Shown: positions 8,277 to 17,281, counted from the first letter of the stretch. The stretch: 64,000 nucleotides of DNA from Streptomyces sp. SDr-06 (GCF_003324565.1 NZ_QOLA01000014.1:143719-207718), one strand, 5' to 3'. The notes: generated by a model from the sequence alone, not told the origin. Made by a program: numbers and translations.

Positions 8277-9473
8277 TCACCAGCCGATCGAGAGCGTCAG
8301 CTCCGTGGGCGGGTTCGCGTTGCCCAGGATCTGGACCGAGGACTGGTCGTCGATGTCGTCGTACGGGAAGCCGTAGGCGCGCCCGGCCAGGCCGACCGTG
8401 TGGAAGAAGGCCGCGTAGTCGTTCTTCGCGGCCGCGCCCTTGTAGTACGCGGCCGGGGTGTGCCACTGCGAGGTGTCCTGGGACACACCGCGGTTGAAGG
8501 CGGCGCAGAACTCCGCGCCGAGCCGCTTCTCCACGTCGCCGCCCGAGGCGAGCGCCCCTGAGCAGGCCATGACCTCGCGCGAGGTCGGCTTGCGCAGGGT
8601 GAACGGACCGGCGCCGTTCCTGGTGAAGGTCAGGGTGTCGCCCGCGACGCGCCCGGCGAACGTCTCGCCCGGCAGGTTCAGGGTGAACGGGTGCGAGGCG
8701 TAGTAGCTCCAGGTGCGGTCCACCGTCGCGGTCAGGTAGTCGGCCGGGAACCCGGCGGCCGAGCGCGGGGCCACGATCCGGTAGGCGGATCGCAGCGGCC
8801 GGAAGGCCGGGCCCACCGCGGCCGCGTACGCCGACATCACCTGGGCGCGGCTCTGGGTGATGCCCCGGGTCGTGTCGTAGCCGCTGGAGGTCTGGCGCAC
8901 CCGGGCGGTCATCGGGAAGCCGAACTGGTCGACCTGGGTGGTGTTCCCGCCGTACGCCGCCTGCCCGTTGACGAAGGTGTACTCGTACCAGTCGTAGAAG
9001 ACGTCGTTGTTGGGGTCGGACGGGTTGTTCGGGTCGGGGCCGCCCCAGCCCTGGTCGTCGGGCGAGACCGGGATGTACAGCGGCGAGCCGAGCGAGAGGT
9101 ATATACGGCCGCCGCGGATCGAGGACGGGGAGGGGACCCGGCCGCCCGCCCGCGCCACGGTGAACGACATGTTCGGGTAGTTCACGCCGTGTTTGGTCAG
9201 GTGGCCCGGCGCGTTCGCGTCGCGGTGGTCGATGTGGGCCGTGCCGCCGTCGGGCAAGAGGTACGACCACTGGCCGGGCGTGATCTGGCCGAGCACGGTC
9301 ACGTAGATCTGGGTGTCGGCGTAGGCCCCGTGGGTGTCGTTCCGGAAGGTGATCGGGAAGCCCGCCGCCGCGGCCCGCGGGGTGTCGGCGGCCGTGGCGG
9401 TGGGGCCGGCCGCGGTGAGGAACAGCAGGGCGCTCGTGGCCGCGGCCGCGAGGAGGAGCCGTACGGTCTTCAT
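8277..9473 (-). CDS. Secreted GH64 beta-1,3-glucanase
   Basis: Predicted extracellular endo-beta-1,3-glucanase of glycoside hydrolase family 64, which releases laminaripentaose from fungal or algal glucan. The 398-residue precursor has a signal peptide (about 1-28, ending near ATAADTPRAAA) and one GH64 domain with a thaumatin-like fold. Conserved stretches include FPITFRNDTHGAYADTQIYV, YLSLGSPLYIPV and DWYEYTFVNG. I see no carbohydrate-binding module. It follows the GH16 gene by 13 bp, so the two glucanases are probably one operon. The start is ATG 9473 after GGGGCAGCC. Confidence 0.85.
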   Translation of the reverse strand: MKTVRLLLAAAATSALLFLTAAGPTATAADTPRAAAAGFPITFRNDTHGAYADTQIYVTVLGQITPGQWSYLLPDGGTAHIDHRDANAPGHLTKHGVNYPNMSFTVARAGGRVPSPSSIRGGRIYLSLGSPLYIPVSPDDQGWGGPDPNNPSDPNNDVFYDWYEYTFVNGQAAYGGNTTQVDQFGFPMTARVRQTSSGYDTTRGITQSRAQVMSAYAAAVGPAFRPLRSAYRIVAPRSAAGFPADYLTATVDRTWSYYASHPFTLNLPGETFAGRVAGDTLTFTRNGAGPFTLRKPTSREVMACSGALASGGDVEKRLGAEFCAAFNRGVSQDTSQWHTPAAYYKGAAAKNDYAAFFHTVGLAGRAYGFPYDDIDDQSSVQILGNANPPTELTLSIGW

Positions 9474-9486
9474 GGCTGCCCCTTCG

Positions 9487-10884
9487 TCAGTGGCCGAAGC
9501 CGAACCAGTTGACGTTCACGAAGTCGGCTCCCTGGCCGCTGGTGAAGGTCAGATAGACGTCGTGGGTGCCGGTGACGTCGCTGATGTTGGCCGGAATCGT
9601 GCGCCAGCTCTGCCAGCCGCCGGTGTTGGCGACGGCGAAGCTTCCCACGGGGGCGTTGCTCCGGCTGTCGAGGCGCACCTCCACCAGACCGCTGACCCCG
9701 CCCGCCGCGCCACTGGCGACCCTGGCGGAGAACTGCCTGGCCGGTGTCGTACCGAAGTTCACGCCCTTGTAGAGCGCCCAGTCACCATTGGCGATCGAGC
9801 CGATGTCCTGGCCGCCGCCGCTGTCGGTGGTGGCCTCCTGGACGACTCCGGACTGCTGGTCGTACGACTCGGCCTGCACGGTGCCGTAGGCGTCCCGGCT
9901 CCCGGGGGGCGGGGTGGTGGGCGGCGTGGTGCCCGAGCCCCCGGCCTGGCGCACGGTGACGTAGTCGACGACCAGGGCGTGGCCCGGCTGGGTGCCCGCG
10001 TCGGGGCCGCCGCCGAACGCGTCGGGGAAGCCGCCGCCCATGGCGACGTTCAGGATGACGAAGTAGCCGTGGTTGGTGGCGTTCGCCCAGGTCGTCGCGT
10101 CGACCTGACTCTGGTTCACGGTATGGAAGGTGACGCCGTCCAGGGAGAAGCGCATCTGCTCGCTGGGGCCCGAGCGGTCCCACTCGACGGCGTACGTGTG
10201 GAAGCCGCCCTGGCAGGTCGTTCCGTCGCAGGCCTTCTGGCCGCCGATGCCGGTCGTCTCGTTGCAGGGGCCGCCGGGGCTGGTGCCGCAGTGCATGGTG
10301 GACCAGTTGTTGTTGAGGCCCTGGACGTTCTCCATGATGTCGAGCTCGCCGATGCCGGGCCAGTTCCACCAGTTGCCGCGGAAGGGCGCGCCGAGCGCCC
10401 AGAACGCCGGCCAGTAGCCCTTGGCGGCGGCGCCCGTCACGTCCGGCATCTGGAGGCGGGCCTCGATGCGGAGCTTGCCCCCGGCCGGGGGCTGGAAGTC
10501 GGTGCGCCTGGTCTCGATGCGGCCCGAGGTCCAGTTGCCCGCGGCGTCGCGCTGCGGGGTGATGCGCAGGTTCCCGGCGCCGTCGAGCGCCACGTTGCTG
10601 GGGGACGAGGTCATCGTCTCGACCTCGCCGGTGCCGAAGTGGGCGGGGCCGCCGGGGTAGCTGGTGCCCGTCGTGTACTGCCAGTTCGCGGGGTCCACCC
10701 CGGACCCGGCCGGGCCGTTGAAGTCGTCGGAGAACACGGTGGTCCAGCCCGCCGGGGGCGGCGGGGCGGAGGCGCTGGCGGGCAGGGCGACCACGGCGGC
10801 GGAGGCCGCGGCGAGGCCGAGGGTGGAGAGCACGGCGATCAGGGCTCGCCTGGCGGGACCGCGTCTGTGGGGTGTCGGGCGCAT
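9487..10884 (-). CDS. Secreted GH16 endo-beta-1,3-glucanase with CBM6
   Basis: The predicted secreted laminarinase has 465 residues. An Arg-rich signal peptide (about 1-40) precedes a GH16 catalytic domain (about 45-310) containing the ExDxxE active-site motif in GELDIMENVQG near residues 177-187. A Gly/Thr/Pro linker (about 318-332) leads to a C-terminal CBM6 glucan-binding module (about 336-465, with VQAESYDQQSGV and GDWALYKGVNFG). It is the first gene of a two-gene glucanase operon. Two tandem palindromes, AGAGCGCTCT, sit 25-45 bp before the start and suggest LacI-family repression relieved by glucan oligosaccharides. The start is ATG 10884. Confidence 0.9.
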   Translation of the reverse strand: MRPTPHRRGPARRALIAVLSTLGLAAASAAVVALPASASAPPPPAGWTTVFSDDFNGPAGSGVDPANWQYTTGTSYPGGPAHFGTGEVETMTSSPSNVALDGAGNLRITPQRDAAGNWTSGRIETRRTDFQPPAGGKLRIEARLQMPDVTGAAAKGYWPAFWALGAPFRGNWWNWPGIGELDIMENVQGLNNNWSTMHCGTSPGGPCNETTGIGGQKACDGTTCQGGFHTYAVEWDRSGPSEQMRFSLDGVTFHTVNQSQVDATTWANATNHGYFVILNVAMGGGFPDAFGGGPDAGTQPGHALVVDYVTVRQAGGSGTTPPTTPPPGSRDAYGTVQAESYDQQSGVVQEATTDSGGGQDIGSIANGDWALYKGVNFGTTPARQFSARVASGAAGGVSGLVEVRLDSRSNAPVGSFAVANTGGWQSWRTIPANISDVTGTHDVYLTFTSGQGADFVNVNWFGFGH

Positions 10885-10908
10885 GTGGGGGGTGCCTCTC
10901 TCGGAGAG

Positions 10909-10931
10909 AGAGCGCTCTGAGAGCGCTCTCA
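10909..10931. promoter_or_regulatory. Two tandem LacI-family operators upstream of the glucanase operon
   Basis: AGAGCGCTCT occurs at 10909-10918 and again at 10920-10929, exactly 11 bp apart (one helical turn). The second copy extends to a perfect 14-bp palindrome, TGAGAGCGCTCTCA (10918-10931). This resembles the CebR operator TGGGAGCGCTCCCA known from Streptomyces cellulose genes, with two symmetric changes. No LacI-family gene is in the window, so the regulator would act from elsewhere. Confidence 0.7.
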
Positions 10932-11058
10932 GCGGCGGGCTGCGCGGTCACTGTGCTCCCCGTCGTCCGGAGCGTCAAGAGGTAAAGCGGTGAAAGGCCT
11001 TGCAGGGAAGGGGAGTTCACCTACTGAAGGCGATCGGCGCGGAGGCGGGCGGGCAGCA

Positions 11059-11093
11059 CTTCGCCCCGTCGGCCGGGGACCGACGGGGCGAAG
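11059..11093 (-). terminator. Hairpin terminator after the DUF4287 gene
   Basis: A perfect 14-bp stem (CTTCGCCCCGTCGG at 11059-11072 with 11080-11093) lies 55 bp past the stop of the leftward small gene. Confidence 0.7.
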
Positions 11094-11147
11094 GGGCGGT
11101 GCGCCTCCGGCGCGGGAGCGCGGGAGGCCGGACGGTTCCTCCTGGAG

Positions 11148-11378
11148 CTAGAGCAGGCGGCGCGCGGCCCGCCTCAGGTCGTACTCATGGATGATCGCCT
11201 TGGCGTGTCCGTAGGCGAGATCGTGCTCGCTCCGGAGCCAGCTGACCTTCTCCTCGAAGCGGAAGAGGGAGGGACCCTCCTCGACGGTGCGGAGCCAGTC
11301 GGACACTTCACGACCGGTGCAATGGGGGATGCGGGAGAGCAGGTTGCGATGGGTCTCTTCGGAGAAGACTTGGGACAT
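11148..11378 (-). CDS. Small DUF4287-type protein
   Basis: The 76-residue cytoplasmic protein (MSQVFSEETHRNLLSRIPH onward) matches the short DUF4287 pattern with C-x-G-R-E-V-S-D-W-L-R followed by the conserved WLRSEHDLAYGHAKAIIHEY. Its function is unknown; single-domain members are common in actinobacteria. The frame is open to 11726, but ATG 11378 follows a GGAGG (11389-11393) and homology begins there. It is divergent from the neighbour at 11479. Confidence 0.7.
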   Translation of the reverse strand: MSQVFSEETHRNLLSRIPHCTGREVSDWLRTVEEGPSLFRFEEKVSWLRSEHDLAYGHAKAIIHEYDLRRAARRLL

Positions 11379-11478
11379 CGGCGCCTCCGGAGGCGTTGCG
11401 CTTACTGGTCCTTCACTGCACCGTGCCTGAGGGTTCGCGTATTGGCAACAGTGCGGGCCGGGCGCGTAGGGTCGCGGC

Positions 11479-11805
11479 GTGCTCGATGTGAACCCGTTGA
11501 TCTTGGCCGTGGACCGTTTCGCCGACCGGCTGCGGTCGGCCCCCGAGAGCCGCCTCAGGCGCGGTGCGGCGGCCGAAGGGCTCGCGCTGGCCCGGGAGTT
11601 GGCCGTCCGGGCGCAGCGCGTCGAGGACCCCGGGCGCGAGCCGCGGGTCATGCCGGACGCCGGGGTGTTCGCGGTCGCGGACCAAGTGCTGGTCGCCGGA
11701 CGGGACTTGGCGCAGGCGCTGCGCACGGCGAAGACCCCGCCCGGCGGGGAGCCGGACGGGGCCGTGGAGCTGGTGGAAGCCGCGCGGGCGCGGGCCTTCG
11801 GCTGA
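11479..11805 (+). CDS. Hypothetical protein, Streptomyces-type
   Basis: This 108-residue protein is mostly predicted helix (VDRFADRLRSAPESRLRRG and ARELAVRAQRVEDPGRE) with no signal peptide or membrane segment. I do not recognise a family. It starts with GTG 11479 without a convincing Shine-Dalgarno, so a short or absent leader is possible. The rightward gene converges on the next one, with 12 bp between stops. Codon bias and the alternative frames favour this frame, but function is unknown. Confidence 0.55.
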   Translation: MLDVNPLILAVDRFADRLRSAPESRLRRGAAAEGLALARELAVRAQRVEDPGREPRVMPDAGVFAVADQVLVAGRDLAQALRTAKTPPGGEPDGAVELVEAARARAFG

Positions 11806-11817
11806 GCCGGGCCCGCC

Positions 11818-12627
11818 TCAGAGTGAGGCGATGACCCGGTCCGCGAGGATGTAGACGCTCTCCTCGCCGCAGGAGAAGGTCAGCGCGTACGCGCCGGACA
11901 CGCCGGAGCCGCCGAGCAGCACCGGGGCCTCGCCGTCGCGCAGGGCGTCCGCGAGGCGCTCCGCGGTCTCGCGGTGGCCCGGGGTCATGCAGAGCGTGGT
12001 GCCGTCGGCGAAGACGTACACGTCGAGCGTGCCCAGCGGGCCGGGGCGCACGTCCGCCAGGGCGGTACGCGACTCGGCGAGCTCCTCCAGGCGGGAGACG
12101 GTGGCCTCGTGGTCGGCGACGACGGGCGTCTGGACCGGCACGAAGTCGGGGTGCGAGGGGTGGCGGCGGCGGGCCGCGGCGAGCTCGGGGGAGTCCTCGG
12201 GGAACTCCTCCGCGATCTCCAGTGCCTCGGCCTCCAGGCCCACGAAGTCCGCCTGGCGGGGCAGGAAGAACGCGGCGTCCTCGCCGAGTCCCGCGAGCCC
12301 GCCCAGCATCGGGGAGGGCGCGTCGGCGGCGTCCCTGGCCTCCTGGGCGGCCCAGAAGGCGCGCGCCTCGGCCAGCTCGCGCTCCCGCTCCTCGGCGAGG
12401 GCCTCGGCGACGGCGGCGCGTATTTCGGCGGCCGGGGTCGCGCTGGAGCGGGCCTGCTGGGGCAGGGAGACGCTGTGGTCGGCGCGGTGTTCGGCACGGG
12501 CGGCTGCCAGGTCTTCGCGCAGAGCCACCACCTGCTTGCGCAGCCCGTGGGCAGCGTGCAGGGCAGCGGCGCCCACGGCCGTGGCAGCGGCCGTGGTCAG
12601 CAGCAGGGCAAGAGGCATGGCGCTCAC
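11818..12627 (-). CDS. Membrane-anchored coiled-coil protein of unknown function
   Basis: The 269-residue product has one N-terminal hydrophobic helix (about 4-24, LALLLTTAAATAVGAAAL). A charged helical stretch follows (about 30-105, rich in Ala/Glu/Arg, probable coiled coil). A compact C-terminal domain (about 165-269, LGTLDVYVFADGTTLCMT and SGVSGAYALTFSCGEESVYI) looks globular. The helix could be an uncleaved anchor facing either side. I recognise no enzymatic motif. The start is GTG 12627 (ATG 12618 is possible). Confidence 0.6.
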   Translation of the reverse strand: MSAMPLALLLTTAAATAVGAAALHAAHGLRKQVVALREDLAAARAEHRADHSVSLPQQARSSATPAAEIRAAVAEALAEERERELAEARAFWAAQEARDAADAPSPMLGGLAGLGEDAAFFLPRQADFVGLEAEALEIAEEFPEDSPELAAARRRHPSHPDFVPVQTPVVADHEATVSRLEELAESRTALADVRPGPLGTLDVYVFADGTTLCMTPGHRETAERLADALRDGEAPVLLGGSGVSGAYALTFSCGEESVYILADRVIASL

Positions 12628-12983
12628 TGACTTACTCCCGGATTCAAACGATTCCCCGACTTCCTACATCAGCTTGTCGTGAGCCCGCTCGTGGTGTCAG
12701 TGCATTACGTCACGAAATGGACAGGTCTTTCGACCCCGGGTTTACCGCCATAACCCACCTGACCTGCGAAGTTACTCTCGCCGCAGGAGATACGTCACAT
12801 CCTGGGGGAGATTCGGTCACGGTTAGGACGCGGTGCGGTTGGCTGTGCGCCGCCTGTGGGACGCGGGAGGCCAGGTCAGCGGGGTCGCTGTCGCGCTGTG
12901 CGTTCAACCTGTGGCGGCCGGGTCGTCAACACTGCGTCGACCGGCGGTCAACGCAGTGCTCCGGCCGCCCCGGAGATCGCCGG
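12628..12983. other. 356-bp gap without a supportable gene
   Basis: It lies between the leftward thiolase gene and the coiled-coil gene. It contains the thiolase terminator (12930-12958) and should contain the promoter of the coiled-coil gene. GC content is locally lower (for example 12700-12790). Short frames on both strands (such as 12710-12907, TTG start) lack ribosome sites and recognisable sequence. I see nothing else. Confidence 0.55.
12930..12958 (-). terminator. Hairpin terminator after the thiolase gene
   Basis: Arms CACTGCGTCGACCG (12930-12943) and CGGTCAACGCAGTG (12945-12958) pair with one wobble, 26 bp past the stop. Confidence 0.65.
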
Positions 12984-14204
12984 CTAGCTGAGGCGCTCGA
13001 TGACCATCGCCATGCCCTGGCCGCCGCCGACGCACATGGTCTCCAGACCGAACTGCTTGTCGTGGAACTGGAGGCTGTTGATCAGGGTGCCGGTGATGCG
13101 GGCACCGGTCATGCCGAAGGGGTGGCCGACCGCGATGGCGCCGCCGTTGACGTTCAGCTTGTCCAGCGGGATGCCCAGGTCCTGGTAGGACGGGATCACC
13201 TGGGCGGCGAAGGCCTCGTTGATCTCGAAGAGGTCGATGTCGTCGACGGTGAGCCCGGCCCGCTTCAGCGCCTGGCGGGAGGCCTCGACCGGGCCGAGGC
13301 CCATGATCTCGGGCGACAGGCCCGTGACGCCGGTGGAGACGATGCGCGCCAGGGGGGTCAGGCCGAGCTCGCGCGCCTTGGTGTCGCTCATGATCACCAG
13401 GGCGGCGGCGCCGTCGTTCAGGGGACAGCAGTTGCCGGCGGTGACCAGTCCGTCCGGGCGGAAGACGGGCTTCAGGCCCGACACGCCCTCGACGGTGACG
13501 CCCGCGCGCGGGCCGTCGTCCTTGCTGACCACGGTGCCGTCCGGGGTCGTGACCGGGGTGATCTCGCGCTCCCAGAAGCCGTTCTTGATGGCTTCCTCGG
13601 CGAGGTTCTGCGACCGCACGCCGAACTCGTCCATCTCCTGGCGCGAGATGCCCTTGAGGCGCGCGAGGTTCTCGGCGGTCTGGCCCATCGCGATGTACGC
13701 GTCCGGGACCAGGCCGTCCTCGCGCGGGTCGTGCCAGCCGGCGCCCTCGGACTGCGCGACGGCGGCGGTCCGCGCCTCGGCGTCCGCGAAGAACGGGTTG
13801 TGGGTGTCGGGAAGGCCGTCGCTGCTGCCCTTGACGGAGCGGGACACCATCTCGACACCGGCCGAGATGAACACGTCGCCCTCGCCCGCCTTGATGGCGT
13901 GCAGGGCCATCCGGGAGGTCTGGAGCGAGGACGAGCAGTACCGGGTGATCGTGCAGCCCGGCAGGTGGTCCATGCCCATCTGCACGGCCACGATGCGGCC
14001 GAGGTTGTGGCCCTGCTCGCCGCCGGGGAGGCCGCAGCCGAGCATCAGGTCGTCGATGTCGCGCGGGTCGAGGCCGGGCACCTTGGCCAGTGCGGCCTCG
14101 ATGATCGTGGCGGTCAGGTCGTCCGGGCGCAGGTCCTTGAGGGAACCCTTGAAGGCGCGGCCGATGGGGGAACGGGCGGCAGAGACGATCACGGCTTCGG
14201 GCAT
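12984..14204 (-). CDS. Acetyl-CoA C-acyltransferase (thiolase)
   Basis: Catalyses reversible thiolytic cleavage or Claisen condensation of acyl-CoA in fatty acid degradation or acetoacetyl-CoA formation. The 406-residue protein has the acyl-accepting cysteine in ITRYCSSS (C90), the C-terminal NGGAIAVGHPFGMTGAR loop with the catalytic His, and the second active cysteine in CVGGGQGMAMV. The length fits the family. The frame extends upstream, but MPEAVIVSAARSPIGRA is the normal thiolase N-terminus, so ATG 14204 is chosen. It has no beta-oxidation partner next to it, so substrate length cannot be told. Confidence 0.88.
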   Translation of the reverse strand: MPEAVIVSAARSPIGRAFKGSLKDLRPDDLTATIIEAALAKVPGLDPRDIDDLMLGCGLPGGEQGHNLGRIVAVQMGMDHLPGCTITRYCSSSLQTSRMALHAIKAGEGDVFISAGVEMVSRSVKGSSDGLPDTHNPFFADAEARTAAVAQSEGAGWHDPREDGLVPDAYIAMGQTAENLARLKGISRQEMDEFGVRSQNLAEEAIKNGFWEREITPVTTPDGTVVSKDDGPRAGVTVEGVSGLKPVFRPDGLVTAGNCCPLNDGAAALVIMSDTKARELGLTPLARIVSTGVTGLSPEIMGLGPVEASRQALKRAGLTVDDIDLFEINEAFAAQVIPSYQDLGIPLDKLNVNGGAIAVGHPFGMTGARITGTLINSLQFHDKQFGLETMCVGGGQGMAMVIERLS

Positions 14205-14389
14205 CACGGCTCCAGGGGATGGGAAGGCAGGACTCCCTGGGAAGTTACCCGCACGTACCGGATTGGTCATCCGGGGTGGCGTGTGATGCGGGACTCTTTT
14301 CTAAGCGGTTGCTCAGGGGTGGTCGGGGGGTGCCTCCCGGGCGGGGTCGGTGGCGCTCCCGGGTGGGGCCCGGGGTGCTCCGCGAGAGG

Positions 14390-14415
14390 CGGTGGCGCTT
14401 CCCGGGGCGCCACCG
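14390..14415 (-). terminator. Hairpin after the SGNH hydrolase gene
   Basis: CGGTGGCGC (14390-14398) pairs perfectly with 14407-14415, immediately after the stop codon of the leftward hydrolase gene. Confidence 0.6.
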
Positions 14416-15429
14416 TCAGCGTCTTGTGTGCGAGCCGTTGCGGGTGGGCTCGACCGGGGCGGGCAGCCGCCGTCGGCGGCGGTGCTTGAGCAGGGCCCAG
14501 GGCGCGCGGGCCGCCGTGACCTCGGTGCCCGGTTGCGCCGCCGCGGCCGAGGCCGCCTTCGCCACCGGCAGGATGTCCTCGTCGCGCGAGGCGTCGGGGT
14601 GGTCGGACTCAGGCCACAGGCCGAGCGCGGCGCACAGCGTGGGCAGCACCGCCATCGCGGCGGTCGCGTACCCCTCGGCCGAGGGGTGGTAGTTGTCCGG
14701 CCCGAACAGCTCCCGGGGGTTCGCCTCGAACTCGGGGCCCAGCAGGTGGCCGAGCGAGACCGTGCGGCCGCCCTGCTCCACCACCACGATCGTCTGCGCC
14801 GCCGCGAGCTGGCGCGAGACCCGCCGGGCCAGCCAGCGCAGCGGCTGGTAGACGGGCTCGATGGTGCCGAGGTCGGGGCAGGTGCCGACGACCACCTCGG
14901 CGCCCGCGGCCCGCAGGCGGCGGACGGCGGTGGACAGGTAGCGCACCGAGGTGGTGGGTGCCATCCGGGTGGTGACGTCGTTCGCGCCGATCATGATCAC
15001 GCAGACGTCGGGGAGCCGGTCCGGGTCGTCGAGCAGCAGCGAGACCTGACGTTCTAGGTCGTCCGAGCGGGCCCCGGGCAGCGCCACGTTCCGCAGCGTG
15101 ACCATGCGCTCGGCGACCGCCGCGAGCCCGGAGGCCAGCAGCGCGGCCGGGGTCTGGCCCGCCCTGCGCACCCCCTGCCCGGCCGCCGTGGAGTCGCCCA
15201 GCATGCCGAGCCTGAGCGGCGGCGTGCCGTCGGCGTAAGCGGTTCCGTACAGGCCGTCCGCGTTCGGGGCCTGGGGGGAGCCGCCGCCCACCGAGCGCTT
15301 GGCGAGGGCCACCTCGGCCAGGACCACGCCGACCGCCGCCCCGGCGAGCAGCCCGATGCCGCCGCCGCCGAACGCCGCGCCCGTCGCGATCCGCCGTGCC
15401 ACCCTGGCTCTCGACAGAGTCCCCGCCAC
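14416..15429 (-). CDS. SGNH/GDSL-family esterase or lipase, membrane-anchored
   Basis: The 337-residue hydrolase has an N-terminal hydrophobic segment (about 18-42) that acts as a signal or anchor. The SGNH blocks are GDSTAAGQG (nucleophile S80), Gly in NVALPGARSDDL, GANDVT for block III, and DNYHPSAEGY with the Asp/His pair near 255. A basic tail follows (LLKHRRRRRLPAP). The natural ester is unknown. Two in-frame GTG codons exist; the one at 15435 overlaps the GGGAGG ribosome site, so GTG 15429 (VAGTLSRARV), 5 bp after it, is the start. It is divergent from the cystathionine synthase gene. Confidence 0.82.
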   Translation of the reverse strand: MAGTLSRARVARRIATGAAFGGGGIGLLAGAAVGVVLAEVALAKRSVGGGSPQAPNADGLYGTAYADGTPPLRLGMLGDSTAAGQGVRRAGQTPAALLASGLAAVAERMVTLRNVALPGARSDDLERQVSLLLDDPDRLPDVCVIMIGANDVTTRMAPTTSVRYLSTAVRRLRAAGAEVVVGTCPDLGTIEPVYQPLRWLARRVSRQLAAAQTIVVVEQGGRTVSLGHLLGPEFEANPRELFGPDNYHPSAEGYATAAMAVLPTLCAALGLWPESDHPDASRDEDILPVAKAASAAAAQPGTEVTAARAPWALLKHRRRRRLPAPVEPTRNGSHTRR

Positions 15430-15566
15430 CGCCACCTCCCTGGAGCTTGCAGTCGTACAACAGCTAACTGCCCGGTAGCGGGTGTCGCTCAATCCAGTGC
15501 AAAGGTGAACACCCGGTCGTGATCCGCATACGCTGGCGGTACCTAATCGGAGACCCGGAGACAACG

Positions 15567-16955
15567 GTGCGATTCCACGACTCGATGATCAGCCTCGTAG
15601 GCAACACCCCGCTGGTGAGGCTCAACAGTGTGACCCAGGGCATTCAGGCGACAGTCCTGGCCAAGGTCGAGTACTTCAACCCGGGCGGCTCGGTGAAGGA
15701 CCGCATCGCCGTCCGCATGATCGAGGCGGCCGAGCAGTCCGGCGCGCTCAAGCCCGGCGGCACCATCGTGGAGCCGACCAGCGGCAACACGGGTGTGGGC
15801 CTGGCGATCGTGGCCCAGCAGAAGGGCTACAAGTGCATCTTCGTCTGCCCTGACAAGGTCTCCACGGACAAGATCAACGTGCTGCGGGCGTACGGCGCCG
15901 AGGTCGTGGTCTGCCCGACCGCCGTCGACCCGGAGCACCCGGACTCGTACTACAACGTCTCCGACCGCCTGGTGCGCGAGACGCCCGGGGCCTGGAAGCC
16001 GGACCAGTACAGCAACCCCAACAACCCCCGTTCGCACTACGAGACCACCGGTCCCGAGCTGTGGGAGCAGACCGAGGGGAAGATCACCCACTTCGTCGCG
16101 GGCGTCGGCACCGGCGGCACCATCTCCGGCACCGGCCGCTACCTCAAGGAGGCCAGCGACGGCCGGGTGCGGATCGTCGGCGCGGACCCCGAGGGCTCCG
16201 TCTACAGCGGCGGCTCCGGCCGGCCGTACCTGGTGGAGGGCGTCGGCGAGGACTTCTGGCCGACCGCCTACGACCAGGACGTGACCGACGAGATCGTCGC
16301 CGTGTCCGACAAGGACTCCTTCCAGATGACCCGGCGCCTGGCCAAGGAGGAGGGCCTGCTCGTCGGCGGCTCCTGCGGCATGGCCGTGGTGGCCGCGCTG
16401 AAGGTCGCCGAGGGCCTCGGCCCGGACGACGTGGTGGTCGTGCTGCTCCCGGACTCCGGGCGCGGCTACCTCTCGAAGATCTTCAACGACGAGTGGATGG
16501 CGGACTACGGCTTCCTGGAGGAGGCGGGCCCCTCGGCCCGCGTCTCCGACGTGCTCGGCTTCAAGGAGGCCGGTCACCTGCCCTCGCTGGTGCACATGCA
16601 CCCCGAGGAGACCGTCGGCGAGGCCATCGAGGTGCTGCGCGAGTACGGCGTCTCGCAGATGCCCATCGTGAAGCCGGGCGCGGGGCACCCCGACGTGATG
16701 GCCGCCGAGGTCATCGGCTCGGTCGTCGAACGCGAACTGCTCGACGCCCTGTTCACCCAGCGCGCCTCGCTCGACGACGCGCTGGAGAAGCACATGAGCG
16801 CGCCGCTGCCGCAGGTCGGCTCCGGCGAGCCGGTCGGCGACCTGATGTCCGTGCTCGGCAAGGCCGACGCGGCGATCGTGATCGTCGAGGGCAAGCCGAC
16901 CGGTGTGGTCAGCCGCCAGGACCTGCTGGCCTTCCTGGCCCGCACCCCGCAGTAG
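15567..16955 (+). CDS. Cystathionine beta-synthase (PLP) with CBS domain pair
   Basis: Condenses serine (or O-acetylserine) with homocysteine to cystathionine in reverse transsulfuration; a cysteine synthase role is also possible. The 462-residue protein has the PLP lysine in NPGGSVKDRIAVRM (K44), the SGNTG substrate loop (EPTSGNTGVGLA), the phosphate-binding GTGGTISGTGRYL, and two C-terminal CBS domains (about 340-460) that likely sense an adenosyl ligand. The start is GTG 15567 (VRFHDSMISLVGNTPL). It is monocistronic, with a 20-bp perfect hairpin after it. Confidence 0.88.
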   Translation: MRFHDSMISLVGNTPLVRLNSVTQGIQATVLAKVEYFNPGGSVKDRIAVRMIEAAEQSGALKPGGTIVEPTSGNTGVGLAIVAQQKGYKCIFVCPDKVSTDKINVLRAYGAEVVVCPTAVDPEHPDSYYNVSDRLVRETPGAWKPDQYSNPNNPRSHYETTGPELWEQTEGKITHFVAGVGTGGTISGTGRYLKEASDGRVRIVGADPEGSVYSGGSGRPYLVEGVGEDFWPTAYDQDVTDEIVAVSDKDSFQMTRRLAKEEGLLVGGSCGMAVVAALKVAEGLGPDDVVVVLLPDSGRGYLSKIFNDEWMADYGFLEEAGPSARVSDVLGFKEAGHLPSLVHMHPEETVGEAIEVLREYGVSQMPIVKPGAGHPDVMAAEVIGSVVERELLDALFTQRASLDDALEKHMSAPLPQVGSGEPVGDLMSVLGKADAAIVIVEGKPTGVVSRQDLLAFLARTPQ

Positions 16956-16965
16956 CCCCCGGGCC

Positions 16966-17009
16966 GCCGCCACTTCCGCACCTCGCCCGCGAGGTGCGGA
17001 AGTGGCGGC
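16966..17009 (+). terminator. Terminator after cystathionine beta-synthase
   Basis: A perfect 20-bp stem (16966-16985 with 16990-17009) with a 4-nt loop lies 10 bp past the stop. The rest of the gap up to 17342 has no gene I can support. Confidence 0.85.
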
Positions 17010-17222
17010 GAAGCAGCCGAAGTCGCGCAACCGGTACGAGCGCGACATGTGCGCGCAGCACCCGCTTAACACGGCTCGTGCACAGTGGTGGATGTCGGCG
17101 GGGGACCCCGGGCAGGGGCCCCGGCCGGCACACCAGCGGCGTCGAGGAACCTCCGGAGCGGCTCCCGGACCTCCCCGATCGCCCAGGACGCGGAGACCGG
17201 CCCTGACCCGGGACCGTGTCCC

Positions 17223-17281
17223 TCGCGGGGACCGCCGTCGTCCCGCCCCCCGGGCGACCGGGGGTGCGGCGGTCCCCGCGA
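17223..17281. terminator. Hairpin in the convergent gap (15-bp stem)
   Basis: TCGCGGGGACCGCCG (17223-17237) is the exact reverse complement of 17267-17281, with a 29-nt loop. It lies 62 bp past the stop of the leftward membrane protein gene and may end that transcript. Confidence 0.5.

Noticed and set aside
12710..12907. A 65-codon minus-strand frame in a gap
   Set aside because: TTG start without a ribosome site, composition unlike coding DNA, no recognisable sequence.
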